A stretch of 64,000 bases of DNA from Diploscapter coronatus (taxonomy: Eukaryota; Nematoda; Chromadorea; Rhabditida; Rhabditidae). Location of the stretch: assembly GCA_964036155.1 (NCBI GenBank), contig OZ038422.1, positions 36,355,201-36,419,200 of the forward strand, read 5' to 3'. Below, piece after piece: positions 53,632 to 64,000 of this stretch (within the stretch, counting starts at the first letter, position 1; each line of letters begins with the position of its first letter). The notes beneath the pieces were generated by a model. It was given only the letters and a program-made list of their open reading frames with translations, was not told the origin of the DNA and searched no databases. Both the position numbers and the translations under genes were made by a program.

Positions 53632-55259
53632 TGGGAGAAGTTGTAAGATTCTTAGTTTATTGTTAGCTTTTTTATTTCTAATTTTATAGATTTCTTTTCA
53701 ATGCTTGAATTAGCTTATCTCTTTCACTTAATTTCAATTTTATGTACAATTATTCAACAGTTGAATCTATGAATAATAACGATCCATAAAATCCATCCAT
53801 CTCGCTTTATCCTAGCAACTTACTGGTATTGATACCTTTAAGCTATTCCTTATCTAGCCGATTTTCATGTTATACATATAACCTCCGTAATCTTCACGAT
53901 CATTTTGATGTCATATAATTGTCTTAGCTCAATAAATTTCTGAAAAATATGCAGCTTTTCAAATCAGTTCATAGATTAAAAAACTGAATACTCTGAAAGT
54001 TGTGCAAACGAAGTTTAAATTCTCGTTACATTAATTTCAGATCGTAATAGTCATGTTTTCAATGTATTTATCATATCTTCTTAAATACTCTTTTTTCTTC
54101 ATTCTCTTCCTATTTTTGCAAACATAGAAAAGTATTCACGCATCTTTATTTGATAAATTTGATATGTTCATATCTGATAAAAGTTTCAATCATGATTATT
54201 GTTAACTGCATGAATAAATAGATTGATAGAAAATGAGATAATTATTTTTATAATAAAACTTTATGATGAACTTAGTAATTTTCAAGCCTTTTGAAAACAT
54301 AATTTCATAGAAGTTTATAAATAGTACTTCGTAGAAATATTTATTCTTCTGAGTTCTAATAGGCTCCGGCTCGACTCCCCACTTTTTGTTCTCTAACGCC
54401 ATACTATTTTCACGAAAAAAGTGGGGGAGGAGCGACGACCCTCATCTGCCAATAAATTTCGCCATGTCTACGAATCATACGCCTAATGATTAATTTATTC
54501 ACAAATCTATTCTTGACTTGAGAGAACTGGGAATATTTACTTGGAATAACACGGCCTTGTGTTCTTTATAGTTAGGCTTTAGCCCCCGCCCATCTGCAAC
54601 CTTCTTGCTGCGCCGTTGTGCATCTCAATGCAATCGCACAGATTCTGGCAATCGAACGAGACAATTCCTCGTTTTCATCCGTCCACATTTTGAACGATCA
54701 TTAATTTTCTTTCCATTTTCGCAGACATTTCTTTTCTTCGAGCGCAATCACAGGACGCTACTAAAGGATGGGCTCATAAAGTCGTGATAAAACACCATTT
54801 TCTCTATAAAATGTTTATTCTTCTAAAAGTGAACAAAATTACACCAAGATAAAACTGAGAATTTTAACAATCAAGTTAGGGATAACAAGCTTATTCAAGT
54901 ATGCCAATTAAGATTCAAAAAAGATTCTATCAAAATATCATACTATTTTGTGTGTATCGATGTGACAATGTTTCATATTTTCCAGATTGTTAAAAACATA
55001 CGAGAATAGAAAAAATGTTTAAAATAATTTTATTTTCTTTCATTAAAGTGCAATGAAATTATAAGAACAAAGAATAAAAGCTAGTTTCATACTTGTCTAT
55101 TTAAAGATTTAAACGAGAAAAGAAAAACTGATAAGTGAACAGTTTTCTTAACCTAGTATGGAATTAGAATACAGATACAACGGTGATTATACTTGTGATT
55201 CTCCGACTATCTGAATCCATGATATTAGCATAAGTCATTTGGTTTCTGAATAGCATATT
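53632..55259. other. Intergenic region with an inverted repeat copy
   Basis: 54360-54425 is the reverse complement of 44763-44820 (GGCTCCGGCTCGACTCCCCA, then GTTCTCTAACGCCATACTAT). The rest is very AT-rich. A short plus frame at 54605-54787 has no support. 55020-55259 is the 3' flank of the uridylyltransferase-like gene. No other gene was seen. Confidence 0.55.
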
Positions 55260-58200
55260 TCAGTACTTTACGAAGTTTGTTTTATTTACTCTCCTATCGA
55301 AAGCTCCGAAACCTTTCCCAGCATTCGCAAAGCGGTTGTTCTCCACGAAAATTGGGCCTCTAGAGAAACCGGTGCCTGAATTTTAAAAATGCATTTATCT
55401 TGAAAGTTTTATTCATTCTCATTTTATTAAAAATTCACTATTTTGTGTTACAGATTGAATATTTTTCTAAAAAAACAAATACTGAAAGCCATGTAAAAAC
55501 AAAACTAACGTCCATAGCGATGATCATCCTCGTATCTGCCGCCCCTGCTGCTTCTGAATCCGCCGTCGTTCCGGCTGTCGAGCGAGGGGACATTGGGCAT
55601 CGTGAAGCGATCGTCTCTTTCGTCTGAAAGTGTTTGATAAATCCGTTTTTCTCCACAAAATATTACTTTTACAGGAAGTTTAGCTTTTTAATGAGGAATT
55701 TTCGCTATAAAAAGAATTTCTCAAAAAGTACAAAAATACAGAATAAAATTGAAAGTATACTTTCTTGAGAATGGTTTTATGAGGTTGTTTAAAAACCTGA
55801 CCTCTTTTGCCGCCGAAGTCCGAATTTCTGTTGCCGCTTCTGAACCCATTGGTGTCCCTCCTGTCGCGATCGCGGCTGTAGTCGCCATAAGCGCCATCGT
55901 TTCTGCTTCTCCCATCAAAGCCGAAGTCGTCGTCGCGCGAAGGGTTATTGAAGCAACCGCGGTCAAGGCGATCGTCGTAACGAGGCTGAAAATGAATTCT
56001 CATCTTACTCTTATTTTATAACTTGGAAAAGAAAGAATTCTTAAGATTTCTTATCAGAAAATAGTGATTCACCCTGTTATAATAATCGCGATTACGATCA
56101 CCGCCGAATTGAGCCGAGCCTAAGTTAGCGGGCGAACGACCATAGTTGTGGAACGCGTTGCCTCTCGAGTCAAATTTCGAGGGTGAGAAGCTGTAGTTAT
56201 TGAAGTTGTGATCGTAGTTATTGAAATCGCGATCGTAGTTATTGAAGCTGCGGCCACTGTTACCACGGAATGGGGATGGGGGATCCTGCAGATTAAATTC
56301 GTCATTTTAAACTCCAATTTTTAAGTCTCAGTTTAAATTTTTTAAAGAAGCGTTCATACTTCGCTCACGTGAGCGGAGCATGGATGCACCCTAATAAATC
56401 GATCTCCTATGAGTTCCTTCTAGTTTTTATACAAAACCAAATAGTATCTGCAGAAATCGAACGGACATAACAAAAGTGGGTGTGGAATGAGGATTCGAAA
56501 GGCCTAATATATTGATTCTAATATTTTCAATCTCGAGTTTTCCATAGGGTTAATTTGCCGGATTCACTACCCAATATCCTCTATCGCTGTATCCGCCACT
56601 ACGAGTCGGGGGAGATCCGAAATCGTCGCGGTCGCGATAGCCACCTCTGTCACGGGGAGGCGAAGCGTAGTTTCTGGATCTAGAAATTTCAGATAATTTA
56701 TAAACATCCAATTTTGAGAGAAACGTTCAAACTTCAAATAACTATTCTTTAAAAGAACTAATTACCAAGACATCAAGTATCTCATAATTTGGTTTCGTCT
56801 GTTTCGAATAAAAATTGTTTATTTACCTAGGTGGACTATACCCGCCCCTGTCTCTGTCGTCATAGGCCCTGCGCGGGGGCGAACTATCGTCTCTGCCACG
56901 GAACTTCCCATTCTGTGGTGGGCCGCTGTTGAATTCTCTGTTGCGTCTGTCGTTGCGATTCTCGTAGCCGCTTCTGTGTGGATTTTCACTTTTGTATCCG
57001 GAATCGTTGTCCCAGTCCCTTTCGGATGCATTCGCAAATCGGTTGTTCTCCACGAAAATTGGGCCTCTAGAGAAACCGGTGTCTACAATTTTCAAGTATA
57101 CTTCTTGAAAATGGTTTTACGAAGTCGTTTAAAAAATCTGACCTCTTCTGCCGCCGAAGTCTGAGCTCCTGTTTTCGAAATTCGAATTCCTGTTGCCGCC
57201 TCTGAACCCATTGGTTTCCCTAGGCGAACTCCTTGCGGGAAGCGGTCCGCCACTGTCTCTTCCTCTGCTCGAGCTTCCGTCGCATTCCAACTCGTTGTCG
57301 CTTTCGCTCCACTTCTTTTTGGTTCTATTCCCGTAGCGACTCGTTCTTCGTCCGTAAGTAGTGTCGTTCACCTTCGACTCCTTCAGGAGTTCGTCCTGAA
57401 AATGCATTTTGTTGATGAAGAATTAGTTTGGCACTTTGAAATTTTGTAATTGTATTATCACTAGAAATCTCATTAAAGAACATGAAATACCCATAAATTC
57501 ATAAAAACAATTTTAATTTTGAAAGAAGGCTTGATTTCTTCACAAATTACAATTTACTTCCAGAAAAAATCTTAAATGGCATGTTAACATTAAACAGTAG
57601 GCTCACCAGATATTCGGTGAAGAGTTTCTGCCTTTCCTCCTGATTCTCTATGTCTGTCTGCTCAAAACGCTCCTGCATTCTCTCCCTAACCAAGGGAGTC
57701 ATGAATGCCGTGCACGAACGCTGTAGTGTCTTCATCAAGAAGACGAACGCTGAAATTCAGATATTTCATTAACGGAATTTCCTGACTTCTCAACTCTCGA
57801 TCCACAAAAAAGTATTGCATCTTTTTGAGTGAAAGAAAGAAGACATGCTTTTCCCTAACAATAAAGTGCTATTTTTCAACGGGTCGAGTTGCGAGTTTTT
57901 GTGAGCCGAATTTTGAGAATTTCTAGCTTTTTTCAGATAACAAATTAAAATATTCATCTTCTGAGTATAATTTCCCTGTAAAAGTTTTCCAAATTTCGTC
58001 TTTTAAATAACACGCGCCTAAGATTTACTCGTATTCATCCTAGATTTATCCTTGTTCCCGAAAATTTATTCTTTGAGAATTCTATTCTAATTGTAAGAAC
58101 TCACTATCCCAATCGATCCTAGAAGCGAGATTATGCTCCCTTTCGAAGGGGTCCTCGATACACATGAGGCTATCCCAGTCCTTCTCCTTTTTCCCCAGTG

Positions 58201-61200
58201 GAGCTGACCTCCTAATCTGGACTACCTACAATTCATTTACTTCATCGAGGATGTTCCTTTCAAATCACTTGTGTGTCCCAGTCGAATTTTGTGTAGTAGT
58301 CCAAGAAGCCGAGGAAATGCTCGGCCAAAGTCTGAGTGTTCATGCTCCAATCTGGCTGAAAGATTAAAGATTTTCAACAAACAAATCTTTTCAAATTATA
58401 TTAGAGATATTGTTAGATGCCTTTTAAAAGGCAGAAAAATCTTCTACTTACTTCATTCTTTATTTCTCCCAAAGTGGCTTAAAATCGAGAAGTATTACAA
58501 TATTCTGATGTTAAGAGACAGGACAACGTTAGAAGAATAAGAGAATTTCCCAATCTCTAGTTGGCAAATTTTCATACGAGATAACCAGTTATCTTACCAC
58601 GACTTCCTCGTGGAAGTACACATCCCAGCCCTCGGCGCGCGGATGCTCGACTCGTCTATTGTCAAATTGCTAGAAATTTTGCATTAGAGTTGTAATAGAC
58701 TATGAAACCTCTTGCAGAATTGGGAGAACGGGCGGAGATGTGCGCTGGAGATAGTGAATTGTGAGAAGGATAAACGCGTAGGAAGAGAGCGTTCCGCGTG
58801 CTGCGTAGCCAATATTAACGGACTTGGCCCACTAAATTAATACTTCTTGACAACTTTTGAAGGTTTTGGAGGAAAATCCTATTCAATCGATTTAGCATAA
58901 TTGCAGAAAGGCACTTGTATATTTAACGATTGCAAAACCATCATTATGCACAATTATTCTGATCGTTTTAGAAAGAAAGATTCGTTCCCAATTTTCGAAT
59001 TTGAAGGAAGGTATGATCTCACATGAATTATAAAACCATGAGAAAGCTCTACCTTCTTGACAAACATCCCTAACGCAGGGAGAATCCTCGGGGCCCACTC
59101 ACAGTACTTCTTCAACATGCGAGTGTTGTGCAGGGCCAAGATGTTGTGGTAGCAAATACTGCAAACATACGCATAAGAAATTTCGAATGAGAAAACCTAC
59201 TCCCCCTCGATGTTCTCGTATTCGAATTCGACGATGGGGACTCTGGTCTCTATGATGTAGCCGACCTTTTTGTTCTCGAACATCTTCAGCTGTTTTAGCG
59301 TCTCCCCGATAAATTCAATCATCACCTTGTAGTCCCTTCTCTGTAAATTGAAAAATGCTAATTCTTTTATGAAAACACGAAATTAAGACCGACCTTGCGT
59401 GGCTCTTCTTCACCAAACCTGAGACAGATATCCACATCGGCGTTATTCATGCCGAAGCCATTCTTGCTCGAGCCGATGATCTGAAATGAAGATCCAGTAA
59501 TTCATAGAAAGACCAATATGAGATATCAAAGCCAGTGGTGTTTAAGATTTACCCCTCCTCGTCCCAATTTTGTTCTTTTCAGATTATTTTTTCAAATTAT
59601 TTCATTAGAAATTCAGAGATCCAGAGAAAAACAAGACTCACGTCGAGCCGAATGCTGCGCTCATCCTTGTCGAGTTCGTCATTCAGCTCTTCCTCGATTG
59701 TCTCCACGAGTTCCGCAATCTTGTCCAACCTCTCTGGAGTGATTTTCTCTTTGTCTGAAGATTATTTACTTTTCCCTTATGTTTTCCTTGAAATTTCAAT
59801 GAACTAAAGAATGCGAAAAACTCGAATATAGCTAAACTTCAATGGTTATTTTGCGAACTGAAATTCCAGACGGATCTTGGGAGAACTTTCGTCAGGCGAA
59901 AATAAACTAGGAGGTAGATTGCACGATAGAAATGATTATGATGCAATTATTTGCAGTGAAAGGTTAAAAGAGTTTTTAGTCAAGAGATACGAAATTGTAA
60001 AGGACTGGCATAGGGGATAGGTCGGATGAAATTCTGACGATCGTCCTCCCTAGATATGATATTCAGTATTATTTTCTTACCAGTGGTGAAACGAATGATC
60101 TCATCCAGGTCAGACTGCATTCGAAGTTCGAAGTTCATGGTGAAATTCTCCAGTTTCTGTAAAATAATAGACTTGGCAGAAGAATGGATTGAAACAGCCC
60201 TACTCTACCCTTACCGTACCCTCTCCCCTCTACTAAAGAAAATGGAAAGGCAGGGAGAAATACGGTTAATAGAGCAAGGGTAACGGTTAGTCAGTTGCAC
60301 AATTGACAGAAGGAAATAATTTGCGAAATTTATTTATTTCATAACAGGTAGGCAATGGACAAAAATGCGGAGAGAAGGAACTGGCTGATTCGGTGGTAGC
60401 ACAAGAACACAAATACTCCGCCCAAAAGTGGGCGTGGTTCGACTCTAGTCAATGGGCAAAATTCAATAAAAAATCGAGTTGGTAATTGTACAGAAAAAAA
60501 TTAATCCGTTTGAAAAGAGATTAATAATCTTGAAAAGCTAGAAATATTAGATTTCAAACTGATGAATAATTTATTTCTATTTTTACAGAATTTGTTGATG
60601 CCATTGGACGGTCCTTGTTTGTAGAAGGAATTCTACGAGAGGAACTGAGGCAGAAAATGTTTGAGCATGCATGGTTATGAAAATTTCTTTCTTTGATTTC
60701 TGAACTATTCGTTTATGAATTAAATACGATTTATTATCTATTTAAAATAAAATGAATAAATATAAAGATTTTCATAGATTGTTGTCGTCGTTCAGTTATC
60801 CCTTGCAGGACATCCAGGAAGCACCACGAGGAGGTAGACGAACATCACTTCCCGCCACACAATAACACACACACACATATATCCCTGAAAACTCAAATAT
60901 TCAGAATTGAACCGAGAAAATTCGTCAAAATATGATGAAGACTTACTGATTGGATTGTCACCCTCTCGGGGGTCAGTCGGCCGTGAACTTCATCAGATCG
61001 ACGTAAGCATTCCAGATTGCGACCTCTCTTAGCCCATTCATCCGCCTGGTAGAGCGGCTCGGGAAGAGAGATCGTATTGTTCGACACCTAATTTTGTATC
61101 TTTACTATTAAATTAAATTTAATGTAAATTCGCATACCCGATGGAGAAATGTGAGGTAGTAACATCAGGTCTTGTCGTTCGTCGTTCAGTTATCCCTTGC

Positions 61201-61985
61201 AGGACATCCAGGAAGTACCACGAGGAGGCAGACGAACATCACTTCCCGCCACACAATCACACACACGCACACACCTGAAAAATGAAATATTTAGATTTCT
61301 GAACTGATTCATTGAATAAGAAAAATCAGCATACTACCACGAGATGGTTGGTCGACCATGTCAATCTCGAGGTCGAATTGGTCCGAGCACGATGTATCCG
61401 AATCGGAGTCAGACAGATCCGATGTCACCATCTCGCAAGGCACGTCGCGACTACGGAGGCGGAGGATTTTGCCGCATCCTCGGTCCCAATTATGTCGCTC
61501 TACGGCCCTCTTCTAAATGAAAAATTGATTCATTTGGGAATGACCTCTCTTTTGTCTCCAATGTAAAGAGCTTTAAAGAAGACGATGCCTTCGTTTGATG
61601 AATGATATTTTGCCACAAGAATTTTCGCTGATGAGTAGGAAGTCATAGAAAAATTGTTCGTTCTTTAAAAATTGATTGCTTTATTTGCATCGCGATTTTC
61701 AATTTCAGTCTTGGAATTCAAGAGCGCTTACCTCGCATATTTCTGGCTTTCTTTTGGAAAGCGCGGCTTTTAATTCTGCCTTTTTGTGATTCATTACAAC
61801 TCTGGTGACCCTTCTACACTCCTTCAAGTGTCTATTTTCAGTTCTCAATCGAGAGATTTCGAGTTCTAATATCCTAAAGTTGTTCAATTTAGTTGGTATT
61901 TTGGTGATATAGACAATTTACTCGTTGTGCGAAATGAGGTCGATGATTAGATCGCTAGTTTCTTTAGGTACCAAATTAGTATTCA
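55260..61985 (-). CDS. Terminal uridylyltransferase-like nucleotidyltransferase with long R/G/D-rich tail
   Basis: Adds nucleotides, probably uridines, to RNA 3' ends (Cid1/TUT family). Start ATG 61985 lies after ATTTCAG; N-terminal exons encode ISRLRTENRHLKECRRVTRV (~61850), DSDSDTSCSDQFDLEIDMVD and LPEPLYQADEWAKRGRNLEC (~61060). The core has GSSKNGFGMNNADVDICLRF with two catalytic Asp (~59470-59400), VPIVEFEYENIEGDICYHN, whose third Asp is split by an intron (~59240-59140), GTLSSYAFILLTIHYLQ (~58780), LGFLDYYTKFDWD (~58300) and CIEDPFEREHNLASRIDWD (~58150). The His six residues after the Asp of EDPF matches the Cid1 His linked to UTP preference. The tail (57400-55260) is low-complexity R/G/D/N/S, ending FDRRVNKTNFVKY. 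The join of the exons on either side of 61100-61330 is uncertain, so the first ~650 bp could be a separate gene. Confidence 0.85.
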
Positions 61986-62355
61986 TTTTCTGAAATGACA
62001 ATGATTTAGAATGAACTTGTTGGAATCGAGAACCCAAAAATAATAACGATAAATATTTGTTGAATTTCGCAATTCATACATTTTTAGAGTAACAGTATTT
62101 TCAGATATGAAAATTATTTGAAACAGCAATTTTCTTACTTTTTTCTTCTATGGAACATCTTTAATAATCATAGTTCGAAATACATTGATTTCGACACCGA
62201 ATAATACTCGATTTAGGCGAGCAACTTATTTGCGACATGAAAGTGGAGTGAAGGCGCCTAGAGACTGCTCTGTGAAATGAGGCCGATTTGAGTCCGTCAG
62301 CCCTGTTTCCTCTCTCTCCGCCTCTTCCTGCCAGTCCCTCCCCCTAATTCCGCCG

Positions 62356-62447
62356 CCCAATTGGATGCCTCGGTTCTGCTTCTCTTTTGCTCCCTTTCTG
62401 TCCTGGCAAGCTCCTCCCCAATTGGATACCTCAGCCCTCTATATAAG
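62356..62447 (+). promoter_or_regulatory. TATA- and CCAAT-type promoter
   Basis: TATATAAG at 62440-62447, preceded by two near-identical CCAATTGGAT[GA]CCTC elements (~62358 and ~62417), each holding CCAAT on both strands. This is the best conventional core promoter seen in the window. It points to a plus-strand transcript starting around 62470. Confidence 0.5.
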
Positions 62448-62533
62448 CCAGACTTTTTTGTAAGAAGAGGTACTCCCCTTGATATCTCAGCTCCATTTCG
62501 ATGACTACGTGAGCTCGCTGTCTTGGTTGAAGG

Positions 62534-62662
62534 ATGGAAGCTGCACCAACAGAAGACAATAGGGGGAAGCCAGGCTCGGGAAAATCGGTCTTAAGAATTA
62601 TTTCGTGCCTACTCCAGCACTCTCTCCAAACTCTCACTACACAGAGTCGCTCGAAGGCGTAA
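62534..62662 (+). CDS. Short ORF downstream of the TATA promoter
   Basis: A 42-codon frame, MEAAPTEDNRGKPGSGKSVL then RIISCLLQ, 87 bp after the TATA box. GKPGSGKS looks like a P-loop but is too short to be a nucleotide-binding domain. The stop overlaps a donor (GGC|GTAAGT), so a spliced longer product is possible. The downstream exon-like piece at ~62702-62790 (DDEVSRSDPSKSTDPYERV) is the diverged inverted copy of an exon of the uridylyltransferase-like gene, and does not join in phase with this frame. A further open piece at 63083-63199 (MKSTFGSTCLQFTAEGLTQA) is unassigned. Confidence 0.25.
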   Translation: MEAAPTEDNRGKPGSGKSVLRIISCLLQHSLQTLTTQSRSKA

Positions 62663-63712
62663 GTACCCGAAATAAATTTCAACGTCAATGATCAAATTTA
62701 GCCTATGGTAGTAATTATCCTTGATGACGAAGTGAGCCGATCCGATCCAAGCAAGTCGACTGACCCTTATGAGAGGGTTCAATCCAATCAGTAAGTCTTC
62801 ATCATATTTTGACGAATTTTCTCGGTTCAATTCTGAATATTTGAGTTTTCAGGGATATATGTGTGTGAATGTGTTATTGTGTGGCGGGAAGTGATGTTCG
62901 TCTACCTCCTCGTGGTGCTTCCTGGATGTCCTGCAAGGGATAACTGAACGACGACAACAATCTGATCTATGAAAATCTCATAGGCACGAAGCGGAACGAC
63001 ATTAGACTCTTCGTGAAGGATCGGAAAGGTTAGCCATAGGTATAGAACTTGTTTGAGATCTAAACAAGTCATTTTATAGAATGAAGTCAACTTTCGGATC
63101 CACATGCTTGCAATTCACGGCCGAAGGATTGACTCAGGCGGACTTCGGCGAGATCAGCAGGAGTCAGTTTCATAGGGACGCGCTTCGATGCCATTAGATC
63201 CAACGCTTAGATTCAATCAGTCATTTTGTATTTGTTAAAAGTATTCGATGAAGCAAATATTGAAAATTTGAAATACCAATCATCCTTTCATTGATTTCAC
63301 TTCATCGAGCACTTAAGTAATTCATTTTCATTGCCTGTTCTTACATTTGATTCCATCATCTGATCGCATTCGCATAGCATCAAATGCTATGTGCGCTGTA
63401 CACTGGACGAATTGTTTACCTTTTGGGTAACTTTTTTTTCAAAAATAGGCTGCAAGCCTATTTTTTTGTAATTAAGATCTATGTGTGTGTGTGTGTTATT
63501 GTGTGGCGGGAAGTGATGTTCGTCTGCCTCCTCGTGGTGCTTCCTGGATATCCCTCAAGGGATAACTGAACGACGACAACAATCTATGAAAATCTTTATA
63601 TATTTGTTCTCATTTTATTTGAAATAGATAATAAATTATTTATTTTATTAATAAACGAATAGGTCAAAAATCAAAGAAAGAAAATTTCACAACCATGCAT
63701 GCTCTAACATTT

Positions 63713-64000
63713 CATCTTTGCATTTATTCATCTTTCAAATAAAACTACAAAGAATCATTCATTCTGCATCTTTCTCCTTGTTTATTTCGATGATGAATAT
63801 GTCCCGCCTCTATTTCTCTTCGCTTTTCCGGAGAGAAGAAAAGAAAACAGCGAAGGGAAAAGAAAGACGGGCGCGTGTATTGCGACGCAAAAACAACTGC
63901 TCTGCTTCTCTAGCTGGTTAGACCACACCCCTTACTCTCTCGGAAAGACCAAGGCAGAACTCGACTTCACTTCTCTTTATAATCGCTGATCAGAACGTAT
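63713..64000. other. Right edge, nothing recognised
   Basis: AT-rich sequence with a short plus-strand open frame to 63921 rich in Lys/Arg at its end. No splice sites, motif or family resemblance support a gene. Confidence 0.4.

Larger units (their letters stand above)
60655..63712. repeat. Four copies of a dispersed repeat in inverted pairs
   Basis: Shared core GTTCAGTTATCCCTTGCAGG, ACATCCAGGAAGCACCACGA, GGAGGTAGACGAACATCACT, TCCCGCCACACAAT. Copies: ~60780-60885 and ~61168-61272 (this orientation), ~62865-62961 and ~63485-63590 (inverted). The first and last copies share a further ~130 bp (CATGCATGGTTATGAAAATT... at 60665, complement at ~63700). The first and third share ~90 bp on the other side (GAAAACTCAAATATTCAGAA at 60885, complement at ~62850), reaching into the coding exon of the uridylyltransferase-like gene. 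CA/TG microsatellite sequence adjoins each core. Confidence 0.85.

Noticed and set aside
55721..55966. Alternative Ala/Thr-rich frames opposite or beside the R/G/D-rich exons (55.7-57.0 kb)
   Set aside because: They are other-frame readings of the low-complexity exons of the uridylyltransferase-like gene, which have consistent splice sites and repeated protein motifs.
62534..62590. P-loop NTPase suggested by GKPGSGKS
   Set aside because: The frame is 42 codons with no Walker B or fold around the motif, so the match is probably chance.
63384..63569. Hydrophobic ORF VWREVMFVCLLVVLPG as a repeat-encoded peptide
   Set aside because: The same frame is in all four repeat copies, but changes between copies include amino-acid replacements with no sign of coding constraint, and it lies across CA/TG microsatellite sequence.

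Overview
The window is nuclear DNA of a nematode, most likely a rhabditid (clade V) relative of Caenorhabditis. Coding exons are short and are separated by GT-AG introns, some only 42-46 nt long, with TTTCAG-type acceptors. Many start codons sit just downstream of such an acceptor, which is what spliced-leader trans-splicing sites look like. The SUMO gene is close to C. elegans smo-1 as I recall it. An F-box protein and serpentine-receptor fragments also fit a nematode. Exon boundaries below are read by eye from splice consensus and reading phase. Gene outer limits are more reliable than individual junctions.

Left part (1-13.7 kb) is dense housekeeping sequence. PPWD1 (WD40 plus cyclophilin, spliceosome-associated, minus, 3' end outside the window) and DHX16/PRP2 (DEAH spliceosomal helicase, plus) are divergent around a 199-bp promoter. 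DHX16 then converges on a short phosphoglycerate dehydrogenase (minus).

Middle (13.7-31.3 kb): a broken serpentine receptor, a large secreted protein with two nuclease-like domains and a chain of C2H2-like modules (minus), a G-rich minisatellite with higher-order structure, a kelch protein (minus), a second receptor fragment and an F-box protein (minus). The F-box protein's first coding exon is present again, inverted, as the first exon of an unrelated gene on the plus strand (31.9-34.3 kb).

Right part (35-64 kb): SUMO (minus), a 216-bp inverted-repeat foldback element carrying a small signal-peptide-like ORF, a small chromodomain-like protein with a P/Q-rich tail (minus), a 107-bp satellite of about eight copies, a Q-rich nuclear-type protein (plus), a multi-C2H2 protein (plus), and a terminal uridylyltransferase-like nucleotidyltransferase with a long R/G/D-rich tail built partly from duplicated exons (minus). 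Around the 5' part of that last gene lie four copies of a ~100-230 bp repeat in inverted pairs.

Themes: RNA processing recurs (PPWD1, DHX16, TUT-like enzyme), and inverted duplications and palindromes are common between and inside genes. No tRNA, rRNA, CRISPR array or bacterial-type feature was seen.
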